From: Prolixibacteraceae bacterium
GTDB taxonomy: Bacteria; Bacteroidota; Bacteroidia; Bacteroidales; Prolixibacteraceae
NCBI GenBank assembly: GCA_003457135.1
Contig: DMSQ01000075.1
Location: 1 to 44,290, forward strand
Reading direction: 5' to 3'
DNA: 44,290 bases
Part shown: positions 23,881 to 31,071 of the stretch, piece after piece
Layout: every line of letters begins with the position of its first letter
Position numbering within the stretch: position 1 is the stretch's first letter
Program-made: the position numbers and the translations under genes
The notes under the pieces: generated by a model
The model's input: only the letters and a program-made list of their open reading frames with translations
Told to the model about the DNA's origin: nothing
Databases searched by the model: none

Positions 23881-26303
23881 TGCTGTGATTTTTTTTGTGT
23901 TTCAGTATTGCTTTTTAATTTGCTGTTCTTTTTGTCCAATGCTTTTTGAGCGGCAACTTTTGCCTTCCATTTATTAATAGCCTCCTGACTAGGTTTGGGT
24001 TTTTCTTCCGGGTTTTGACTGACCCTGGGTTTGGAAGGATTTGGATCTGTTTTTGGCGCTAAAACAGGTGAAACTGCTTTGCTTTCCGGCCTGGGTTTTG
24101 GTTCGATGGGTACTGCCGATAGAATTGGTCCCTGGATCGAATCAGCGTTTGAAATGCTATCCTTTTTCAATAACTCCAGTTCGTCAAAACCAAGTTCAAG
24201 GGTAATCAAATCTCCTTTTACCCCAGACATTCCAGGTGCCGGCGATTGACGGAATACACGTCCAAAACCATCAGTTTTTGTTTTATAACCTTCCTTTTCA
24301 AGAAGATATACAGCATCGCCGGGACCCATCCCGATCACATCGGGAATCAACCCCGGGATATCGTTTACTCCGCTCACATATACAGTCATGGTATCGTAAG
24401 CGATAGCAACATGTTCAGCAGTCATATTTTGCGATTGGGTTTTGAATCCCAGATTCTGTGCAAAAAGCATGACATCTTCTTTTATTCCGGGTTTTACTGC
24501 CGGCACTTCGTTGTACGGAGGAATGGAATCGGGCGCCGGTTCGAGATAAGAAGCATAAACCTTATCAGCAATACCCCGGAAAACCGGACCAGCAACAGAA
24601 CCGCCGTAGAATTTCCCTTTCGGGCCAACAATAACCACGATGATACTGAATTCAGGATTGTCTGCTGGGAAATACCCACAGAACGATGCCTGATATTTTT
24701 TGGCGCCGCCAACCGTATAACCTTGATTTTCGTTCGCAATTACAGCAGTACCGGTTTTACCGGCAAGCTTATAGTAAGGATTCCTCAAAGCCCTGCCAGT
24801 TCCTTTTTCACAAACGGCTTTAAGTAAATCCTGAGCTTTTCCCAATGTTTCCTGAGAACAAATGGACGGATTGATCACTTCTGTTTTGAATTTACGGACA
24901 GGTATTCCATCTTGCCTGATTTCTTCAATAAATTTGGGTTTTACCATGGTACCGTTGTTGGCCACTGCGTTATAGAAAGTCAGCGTTTGAATAGGGGCCA
25001 GCTTTATTTCGTAACCGTGGGCAATCCATGCCAACGATGGCCCCCACCAGCTTTGGTCGGTCGGATATTTAATGTAAGGTTCGGCTTCGCCTTTGAAGCC
25101 CAGCCCAAGTGGTTTATTCAGGCCCCAACTGTAAATACGGTCAATAAACTGACTCTCCTTTCCTTCGAAATGTTTGGTAATGTACCTGGCCACACCGATA
25201 TTTGACGACAGTTCAAATATTTTTTTAACGCTAATCAAACCGTGACCACCATGATCGTAATCGCTGTCCTTCATTTTTTGTTTCTTATATTCCCAGATGC
25301 CCCGCCCGGTATCAAACATTTCTGCTGTATCGCTGTAACCTTCTTCCATACCGGCCATTAGCGACATCAGTTTGAAAGTTGATCCGGGCTCGCTGCATCC
25401 GGCATGGCCAAACGCGAAGTTGTAGGTTTCGCCATAGGTTCCGTCTTTTTTACGCCCAATGTTGGCAATAGCCTTTATATCGCCGGTTTTGACCTCCATC
25501 ACAATGGCGGTTCCCCATTCAGCCTGACTGATTTCCATTTGTTTGCCCAAAGCAGTCTGGGCATAATCCTGAAGATTTACATTAATGGTTGTAACGACAT
25601 CTTTACCTTCCTGAGGTTCGACCAGCGGGGTGTTGATCCAGCTTCCGGAGAAATTGCGCTTGAGGGCTAATCCGTTTACCCCGGCCAGGTAATTTTCGCA
25701 CAGGCCTTCGACTCCGGTGTAGCCAACGTTTCCGTGAACGCCGCCATAAACACCCTTGTTGAGCACACCAATGGTCCGGCTGGCCAAATCACCGTGAGGA
25801 AGTATTCTTTTATTCTCTGTAACAACAATCAATCCTGAACCAAAGTGGCTCCGTGAACTGTATTTTAACAATTTAAACTCCTGATATTTATTGTGATCGA
25901 TTTGCTTTGGATTGATCAAAAACCAGCTCTTTTGCCTGGCGTAAGCATCTTTTAACTTTATCTTGAAGCCGGTTTCAGAAAAACCGAAGAAACCGGCCAT
26001 TTCTTTCGCAAATAAGTCAGCCTCTTTGTCAAATACCTTTTTTATTCCCGGAGACCTCATATCCAATCTCAACTCATAGTATGGAACCGAGGTGGATAAA
26101 ATACTGCCGTCATCGGCACAAATATTTCCCCGCTTGGCCCAAATATCTTCTGTATTACTTTTTAGGTCTTTGGCAGTTTGGCTCCATTTTTCTTTGTTCG
26201 TATTCTGAATGATGAGAATCCGGCTGATTATAACAATTCCGAACATGGCGATCGCGAAATAAACGATGCCAAATCGTAAGGTTATAGCTTTCCTGATTTC
26301 CAT
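23877..26303 (-). CDS. ftsI: Septal transpeptidase FtsI (class B PBP) with PASTA domain
   Basis: An 808-aa class B penicillin-binding protein that cross-links septal peptidoglycan with FtsW. A single N-terminal membrane anchor (about 10-32) precedes a pedestal domain. The transpeptidase domain has STFK (nucleophile Ser308, Lys311), SSN (366-368) and KTGT (516-519). A PASTA-like module follows (about 650-705, IPDVIGMGPGDAVYLLEKEGY). The final 90 residues are rich in Pro, Lys, Ser and Gln and look disordered. It is much longer than the E. coli protein (588 aa). It overlaps ftsL by 1 nt and murE by 4 nt. Confidence 0.96.
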   Translation of the reverse strand: MEIRKAITLRFGIVYFAIAMFGIVIISRILIIQNTNKEKWSQTAKDLKSNTEDIWAKRGNICADDGSILSTSVPYYELRLDMRSPGIKKVFDKEADLFAKEMAGFFGFSETGFKIKLKDAYARQKSWFLINPKQIDHNKYQEFKLLKYSSRSHFGSGLIVVTENKRILPHGDLASRTIGVLNKGVYGGVHGNVGYTGVEGLCENYLAGVNGLALKRNFSGSWINTPLVEPQEGKDVVTTINVNLQDYAQTALGKQMEISQAEWGTAIVMEVKTGDIKAIANIGRKKDGTYGETYNFAFGHAGCSEPGSTFKLMSLMAGMEEGYSDTAEMFDTGRGIWEYKKQKMKDSDYDHGGHGLISVKKIFELSSNIGVARYITKHFEGKESQFIDRIYSWGLNKPLGLGFKGEAEPYIKYPTDQSWWGPSLAWIAHGYEIKLAPIQTLTFYNAVANNGTMVKPKFIEEIRQDGIPVRKFKTEVINPSICSQETLGKAQDLLKAVCEKGTGRALRNPYYKLAGKTGTAVIANENQGYTVGGAKKYQASFCGYFPADNPEFSIIVVIVGPKGKFYGGSVAGPVFRGIADKVYASYLEPAPDSIPPYNEVPAVKPGIKEDVMLFAQNLGFKTQSQNMTAEHVAIAYDTMTVYVSGVNDIPGLIPDVIGMGPGDAVYLLEKEGYKTKTDGFGRVFRQSPAPGMSGVKGDLITLELGFDELELLKKDSISNADSIQGPILSAVPIEPKPRPESKAVSPVLAPKTDPNPSKPRVSQNPEEKPKPSQEAINKWKAKVAAQKALDKKNSKLKSNTETQKKSQQ

Positions 26304-26668
26304 TATTTAGTCTCCAGTTTTTTAACTTTTATTTTTTTTGCCGGCTCAATCGGTTCAATCAGATCAATTTTGCGCTCAATAACCCGTTTCGCGACTTCCG
26401 ACGGACGATTAATGTACATTAGTTCAGTTTCATGAATGACTGATTCAGCCTTATATTCTTTGAGCGAGTCACGGACCATTTCCATTCGCCGGATGGTTTT
26501 TTCAGTCCAGTACCGGTTGGTTATTAAACCAATTCCCAGCAAAGCCAGAAAAACCATGAACGGTAACTGCTTTATAACCTGTTCACTGGCCAAAACAGTG
26601 CCGCCGAGAATACTCTTAAAATTCTTCTTCGAGATTCGATCCTTTATATTTCTTTTAATTTCTGTCAT
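26303..26668 (-). CDS. ftsL: FtsL-like divisome protein
   Basis: A 121-aa small bitopic protein. A basic cytoplasmic N-terminus is followed by one transmembrane helix (about 32-50, LPFMVFLALLGIGLITN). A periplasmic heptad-like helix (TIRRMEMVRDSLKEYKAESVIHETELM) follows, then a Lys/Pro tail. The sequence family is poorly conserved. The call rests on topology, length and its place between rsmH and ftsI with 4-nt and 1-nt overlaps. FtsL would form the FtsQ-FtsL-FtsB type complex that activates FtsWI. Confidence 0.85.
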   Translation of the reverse strand: MTEIKRNIKDRISKKNFKSILGGTVLASEQVIKQLPFMVFLALLGIGLITNRYWTEKTIRRMEMVRDSLKEYKAESVIHETELMYINRPSEVAKRVIERKIDLIEPIEPAKKIKVKKLETK

Positions 26669-27570
26669 GCGTTTTTTTCAGCAATTCTTAGTTTGGCGCT
26701 GCGGGCCCTTGGATTCCGCTTAATTTCTTCTTCAGATGGTACAATCACTTTGCGGTTTATAGCCGTCAGCGGAGACTCAACATTTCCAAAGAAATCCTTT
26801 TCCTGATTTCCTGAAAGATCACCCGATTTGATAAAATTTTTCACCATCCGGTCTTCCAATGAATGATAGGTAATAATCACCAGGCGTCCGCCGGGTTTGA
26901 GCAGTTCAATACTTTGTTCAAGAAAATCGTGCAAAACGTCCATCTCGTGGTTGGTTTCAATACGCAAAGCCTGAAAAACCTTTGCCAGGTATTTGCTTTC
27001 CTGTAATCTTGGAACACAAGGCGCAATGGCTGCACGAAACTGTTCGATGGTTTTTACCGGTTTAATATTCCGGGCAGAAACCAGTTGTTTTGCAAGACGT
27101 CCGGCATTATCGATTTCACCAAATTCACGAAATACTGTGCGGAGCTGATCTTCGGAGTATGAATTCACAATATCGGCAGCGGTTTGAACTGAATCACGGT
27201 TCATTCTCATGTCCAAATCGCCATCGAAGCGAAACGAGAATCCACGCCCGGCCACATCAAAATCGTGCGAAGAAACTCCCAGGTCGGCCAGAATACCGTC
27301 AACCTGTTCTACTTCGTAATACTTTAAAAAATTCCGGATATATTTAAAATTGTGGCGGATAAAGAAAAAACGTTCGTCGTGAATGATATTTGCTGCTGCA
27401 TCTTCGTCCTGATCGAAAGCAAAAAGGCGACCGGATTTTAAACGGCTGAAAATTTCGCGCGAATGGCCTCCGCCACCAAAGGTAACGTCAACATAATCGC
27501 CATTTGCATTAATTTCCAGTCCGTTGACACTTTCGTTCAGCAAAACAGGTACATGATATTCTCTTTCCAC
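26665..27570 (-). CDS. rsmH: 16S rRNA m4C1402 methyltransferase RsmH (MraW)
   Basis: A 301-aa SAM-dependent methyltransferase that N4-methylates C1402 of 16S rRNA. N-terminal HVPVLLNESV and DVTFGGGGHSREI (SAM loop) are visible, with ADLGVSSHDFD and the C-terminal ITYHSLEDRMVKNF motifs. It begins with GTG 2 nt after the mraZ stop; no better ATG exists in the conserved N-terminus. The stop overlaps the ftsL ATG by 4 nt. Standard second gene of a dcw cluster. Confidence 0.95.
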   Translation of the reverse strand: MEREYHVPVLLNESVNGLEINANGDYVDVTFGGGGHSREIFSRLKSGRLFAFDQDEDAAANIIHDERFFFIRHNFKYIRNFLKYYEVEQVDGILADLGVSSHDFDVAGRGFSFRFDGDLDMRMNRDSVQTAADIVNSYSEDQLRTVFREFGEIDNAGRLAKQLVSARNIKPVKTIEQFRAAIAPCVPRLQESKYLAKVFQALRIETNHEMDVLHDFLEQSIELLKPGGRLVIITYHSLEDRMVKNFIKSGDLSGNQEKDFFGNVESPLTAINRKVIVPSEEEIKRNPRARSAKLRIAEKNA

Positions 27571-27572
27571 CT

Positions 27573-28031
27573 TTAATTTTCTTCATTACCACCTACAAGT
27601 CGGTCAAATAAGCTCGCATAATCGTCCCACGATTGAGTGTATCTGCTGTATTCCCCGGCATCCCATAACCTGATCCGGTTGCCCTGCCCGGTAAACATCG
27701 CCTCCTTTTTAATTCCAACTACTTCAAGAAAATTATTCGGGATGTTCATCCTGCAACTTTCAGGCACCTGAATAATCTTGAAATTGTTGTAAAAAATGTC
27801 GAGTATCCGGCTGTGCTGCCTGTTATCCCGATTAAGTTTTGATGTTACCTGAACAATGCGTTTTTCCCACTCATCCATCGTGTAAATATTCAGGCACTTC
27901 TCATGCGGATCCTTCTCGACGGCCAATTGACCACCGGGGATACTGCCACCCATATCGTTCTTGTAATCGGCTGGCAGCACTACCCTTCCCTTTTCATCCA
28001 GGGTTGCTTCTTTTTTCGACGAGAAGTTCAT
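27573..28031 (-). CDS. mraZ: Transcriptional regulator MraZ
   Basis: A 152-aa protein made of two tandem AbrB/SpoVT-like half domains (DEKGRVVLPADYK near 13-25 and PESCRMNIPNNFLEVVGIKKEAMFTG near 94-119). MraZ forms a ring-like oligomer that binds short direct repeats upstream of its own gene and represses or tunes the dcw operon. It is the first gene of the cluster. Four boxes with a 10-bp period lie 55-89 nt upstream, fitting autoregulation. Some homologues activate rather than repress, so the sign is open. Confidence 0.95.
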   Translation of the reverse strand: MNFSSKKEATLDEKGRVVLPADYKNDMGGSIPGGQLAVEKDPHEKCLNIYTMDEWEKRIVQVTSKLNRDNRQHSRILDIFYNNFKIIQVPESCRMNIPNNFLEVVGIKKEAMFTGQGNRIRLWDAGEYSRYTQSWDDYASLFDRLVGGNEEN

Positions 28032-28085
28032 TTTTTCAAGTACCTAAAAATCCAATTGTAAAAGTAATAAAAATCAATAAAGTCA

Positions 28086-28120
28086 GCCATATCATTCCAC
28101 ATTCAGCCACTTTAAGTCAC
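28086..28120 (-). promoter_or_regulatory. Candidate MraZ operator (four boxes, 10-bp period)
   Basis: On the minus strand the pentamers GTGAC (28120-28116), GTGGC (28110-28106), GTGGA (28100-28096) and ATGGC (28090-28086) follow each other with exactly 5 nt between them. This is the arrangement known for MraZ sites: short G-rich repeats spaced one helical turn. A -7-like TATCTTTA lies just upstream at 28129-28122 without a convincing -33 element. Confidence 0.65.
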
Positions 28121-28203
28121 GTAAAGATATAACAAAAATGTTAATATCCTGTTTATAATTTGTGCATAATTATCTATGGAAACAGATAACAATTTGAATA
28201 TCT

Positions 28204-28234
28204 AATATTTGAACATAACTCAAATATTTTGAGT
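28204..28234. promoter_or_regulatory. Overlapping palindromes in the mraZ-glsA divergent region
   Basis: AATATTTGA-N7-TCAAATATT (28204-28228) is a perfect inverted repeat. Its right arm is reused in a second palindrome, ACTCAAA-TAT-TTTGAGT (28218-28234). It lies 173 nt from mraZ and 192 nt from glsA in a 395-nt gene-free stretch. It looks like an operator for an unknown dimeric regulator. The rest of the stretch is AT-rich, with a TTATCT-N8-AGATAA inverted repeat at 28170-28189. Confidence 0.5.
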
Positions 28235-28426
28235 ATTCGTTAATAAAACTTTGCATTGTACCTTCAATAACATTCCAAAACCCTATAAAAGCAGGAATTA
28301 CCAGTTGGTATCTGCCATAGAACCATTAGTTCAAAAACAAAACAGCAGATAAAATAAAGAAGACTGAACAGCCCTACCGATTAATTTTATATTTTCGGCT
28401 TCAATTAAAACTGAGCATTGAGCACG

Positions 28427-29254
28427 ATGAACCAGGAACCTTTCAAGCCAATCAACATCAGAGAAGTATTCCGGAAGAAGAATCCGAAACTTGCCGGAAA
28501 ACTTCCCGGATTTGTTTACCGGTATATTAACCGAATTATGCACATCGAGGAGATCAATGAAATTCTGGCCAAACATGGCAATGAAAAGGGAATAGAGTTT
28601 GCCAACAGCATGGTTAAACATTTTAATGTACAGCAGACTTTAATTGGAGTTGAAAACATACCCACTACCGGAAGTTACATTTTTGTTTCAAATCACCCGC
28701 TGGGAGGTTTCGATTCGCTGCTAATACTGTCCAATCTCGACCGGATTTTGGGCAATGTGGTCACTCTGGTCAACGACATTCTGATGAATATTCCGCAGTT
28801 ACATCCCATATTTGTTCCATTGAATAAACATGGCAGCCATAGCAAGGAAGTGGCAAAAAAAATCCATGAGGTATATTCGTCTGACAAACAAATTTTAATA
28901 TTTCCTTCAGGATTTGCTTCGCGACGGATTAAAGGCCAGATTCAGGATTACGAATGGAAAAAACACTTTATTGTGAAGTCGGTCGAGTACCAGCGTGATG
29001 TAATTCCCATACATGTAAGCGGGCGAAATTCATCGTTTTTTTACCGGCTGGCCAGTTTCCGAACGTTTTTCGGGATGAAATGGAACCTTGAAATGTTTTA
29101 TCTGGCCGACGAAACATTCGGACACAAAAACCAGAAATTCACAATCACTTTTGGCAAGCCGATACCATACACTCACTTCGATAAAAGCAAAACTCCCGAC
29201 CAGTGGGCAGTAGAAGTAAGGGACTTAGTGTATAAATTACCCTTACAATCGTAA
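28427..29254 (+). CDS. glsA: GlsA-like O-acyltransferase (PlsC family, glycine/serine-glycine lipid synthesis)
   Basis: A 275-aa PlsC-superfamily acyltransferase. The catalytic block SNHPLGGFDS (His90, Asp96) is of the HPxGGxD type found in OlsA-like enzymes, and FPSGFASRR (159-167) takes the place of FPEG. In Bacteroides, GlsA esterifies the 3-hydroxyl of N-acyl-glycine made by GlsB, giving glycine lipids. The adjacent glsB-like gene supports this over general phosphatidate synthesis. I use the ATG at 28427; a TTG three codons upstream is less likely. The protein is membrane-associated without an obvious transmembrane helix. Confidence 0.78.
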   Translation: MNQEPFKPINIREVFRKKNPKLAGKLPGFVYRYINRIMHIEEINEILAKHGNEKGIEFANSMVKHFNVQQTLIGVENIPTTGSYIFVSNHPLGGFDSLLILSNLDRILGNVVTLVNDILMNIPQLHPIFVPLNKHGSHSKEVAKKIHEVYSSDKQILIFPSGFASRRIKGQIQDYEWKKHFIVKSVEYQRDVIPIHVSGRNSSFFYRLASFRTFFGMKWNLEMFYLADETFGHKNQKFTITFGKPIPYTHFDKSKTPDQWAVEVRDLVYKLPLQS

Positions 29255-29299
29255 TCAGAGATTAAATGACTGAAAAAACCAATTCTGATAGATTTTTTT

Positions 29300-29307
29300 T
29301 AGTTTTG
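29300..29307 (+). promoter_or_regulatory. -7 element before glsB
   Basis: TAGTTTTG matches the Bacteroidota -7 consensus TAnnTTTG exactly, 26 nt before the glsB ATG. No good TTTG -33 element sits at the right spacing, so an internal promoter is only suggested. Confidence 0.35.
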
Positions 29308-29333
29308 TACCTCTATAAATCAGATCTATTAGT

Positions 29334-30293
29334 ATGAAGGATATTATTGCACCTGTGTCAAAAGCAGCCTTACTTGCTGAACTGACACAGGACAAATTAA
29401 TGCGAAAGACCAATAAAGGAGATAACGAAATCTACATTATTACCTATCATGACTCACCCAATGTTATGAGAGAAATAGGGCGGGTAAGGGAGATTACTTT
29501 TCGTGATGCAGGAGGGGGAATGGGAGAAGAAGTTGACATTGATGAATATGATACCTGCGCTCAACCTTATAAACAGCTTATCGTATGGGATCCGCAAGCT
29601 CTTGAGATTATTGGCGGTTATCGTTATGTTTTATGCGGTGACATTCCGGTTGACAAAAATGGAATCGTTCAGTTGGCGACAACGCATCTTTTCAACTTTT
29701 CGGAGAAATTCATCAAAGAATATCTGCCTTATACGCTTGAATTAGGCCGTTCGTTTGTTCAGCCACATTACCAATCGAGCAAAGCAGGAGCCAAAGCATT
29801 GTTTGCCCTCGATAACTTATGGGATGGATTGGGAGCATTGATTGTTGATCATCCCGAAATTAAATATTTCTTTGGTAAGGTAACCATGTACACCCATTTT
29901 CACACCCATGCCCGCAACCTCATTCAATATTTTTTCCTGAAATATTTTAATGATCATGAAAACCTGGTAACTCCCATCAAGCCGATCAATTTGGGTATTG
30001 ATATGGAAGAAATGGAAAGAGTGTTCGATGGCGGATCGTACAAGGAAGATTATAAAATACTTTCTCAAAAAGTACGCGAATTTGGAGAAAACATTCCTCC
30101 ATTAATCAATTCGTACATGAACCTGAGCCCGTCAATGAAAACCTTCGGGACGGTCATCAACGATCATTTTGGAAATGTTGAAGAAACCGGGATTATCCTT
30201 ACTATTTCTGACATCTACGAAGCAAAAAAAGACCGCCATATCGAAACCTATTTGCGAACCAAAGAAACAACTGACTGGCCTTTGCCAGAATAA
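29334..30293 (+). CDS. glsB: GlsB-like N-acyltransferase (GNAT/hemolysin-type)
   Basis: A 319-aa protein of the OlsB/GlsB acyltransferase group (GNAT-like fold). Features include REITFRDAGGGMGEEVDIDEYD near 54-75, then IVWDPQALEIIGGYR near 86-100, and LELGRSFVQPHYQS near 140-153. In Bacteroides GlsB makes 3-hydroxyacyl-glycine from glycine and an acyl carrier protein thioester. The pair glsA-glsB would form glycine lipids and their flavolipin-type derivatives, characteristic of this phylum. It lies 79 nt after glsA and 8 nt before the Nudix-like regulator. Confidence 0.8.
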   Translation: MKDIIAPVSKAALLAELTQDKLMRKTNKGDNEIYIITYHDSPNVMREIGRVREITFRDAGGGMGEEVDIDEYDTCAQPYKQLIVWDPQALEIIGGYRYVLCGDIPVDKNGIVQLATTHLFNFSEKFIKEYLPYTLELGRSFVQPHYQSSKAGAKALFALDNLWDGLGALIVDHPEIKYFFGKVTMYTHFHTHARNLIQYFFLKYFNDHENLVTPIKPINLGIDMEEMERVFDGGSYKEDYKILSQKVREFGENIPPLINSYMNLSPSMKTFGTVINDHFGNVEETGIILTISDIYEAKKDRHIETYLRTKETTDWPLPE

Positions 30294-30301
30294 ACACCCC
30301 T

Positions 30302-30994
30302 ATGTCATACTACCAAGAGCACGAAAAATTCCATGTAGCTGTTGATTCTATCATCTTTAGTTATGACGAAGGTGACCGGGAGTTAAAAGTTCTGATTTTG
30401 AAACGAAATTTTCAGCCTGCACAAGGGAATTGGTCGCTCATGGGTGGGTTTCTGAAAAATGATGAAGCTGTTGACGATGCCGCTAAACGAATACTACACC
30501 AGTTGACAGGACTTTCGGGTGTATATATGGAACAGCTTTATACCTTTGGCGAACCTGACCGTGATCCTGGTGCCCGCATCATCTCGATAGCCTATTTCGC
30601 CCTTATAAAAATCAATGCTTCCGATCTGGAACTGGTGAAAAATCACGGGGCTACCTGGATTCCGATCTCAGCGATGCCGCCACTTATTTTTGACCATTCA
30701 GACATGGTCAAACGTGCATTGAAAAAACTCCGGATCAGGGCAAGGACACAGCCAATCGGATTTGAACTATTGCCTGATAAATTTACTATCCCGCAGCTTC
30801 AGGGATTATACGAAGCCATTTACAACAAAACATTCGACAAACGAAACTTCAGGCGGAAACTCCTTTCAATGAACCTGCTTGAAAAACTGGAAGAAAAAGA
30901 AAAGGAATCGTCGCGAAAAGGAGCATGGTATTACCGCTTTGATCAGAAAAAATATGACGATCTCCTGAACCGGGGTTTCAACTTCGAACTTTAA
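30302..30994 (+). CDS. NrtR/AraR-type regulator: catalytically dead Nudix domain plus winged helix
   Basis: A 230-aa protein. The N-terminal Nudix fold (about 10-140) is followed by a C-terminal winged helix (about 150-225: TIPQLQGLYEAIYNKTFDKRNFRRKLLSM). The Nudix box starts correctly with Gly49-x5-Glu55-x7-Arg63, but the catalytic glutamates of REUxEE are Ile64, Gln67 and Leu68, so hydrolysis is unlikely. Bacteroidota use such regulators for sugar (for example arabinose) or NAD-related sensing; the ligand here is unknown. It is 8 nt after glsB and is followed by a bidirectional terminator. It could regulate the gls genes or the rhamnose genes further along; neither is shown. Confidence 0.85.
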   Translation: MSYYQEHEKFHVAVDSIIFSYDEGDRELKVLILKRNFQPAQGNWSLMGGFLKNDEAVDDAAKRILHQLTGLSGVYMEQLYTFGEPDRDPGARIISIAYFALIKINASDLELVKNHGATWIPISAMPPLIFDHSDMVKRALKKLRIRARTQPIGFELLPDKFTIPQLQGLYEAIYNKTFDKRNFRRKLLSMNLLEKLEEKEKESSRKGAWYYRFDQKKYDDLLNRGFNFEL

Positions 30995-31016
30995 AAATAA
31001 CACAAGATATTGTAAA

Positions 31017-31042
31017 AAAACCTGCTAAAACAAGCAGGTTTT
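31017..31042. terminator. Bidirectional terminator between the Nudix-like regulator gene and infB
   Basis: AAAACCTGCT-AAAACA-AGCAGGTTTT, a 10-bp stem, with T-runs on both strands. It serves the convergent genes ending at 30994 (plus) and 31072 (minus). Confidence 0.88.
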
Positions 31043-31071
31043 TGAATTATAAGAATATAATGGTTGTCGGA

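Noticed and set aside
24246..24827. Plus-strand open frame of 193 codons
   Set aside because: It is antisense to the ftsI transpeptidase domain; the minus-strand KTGT and PASTA motifs explain this sequence.
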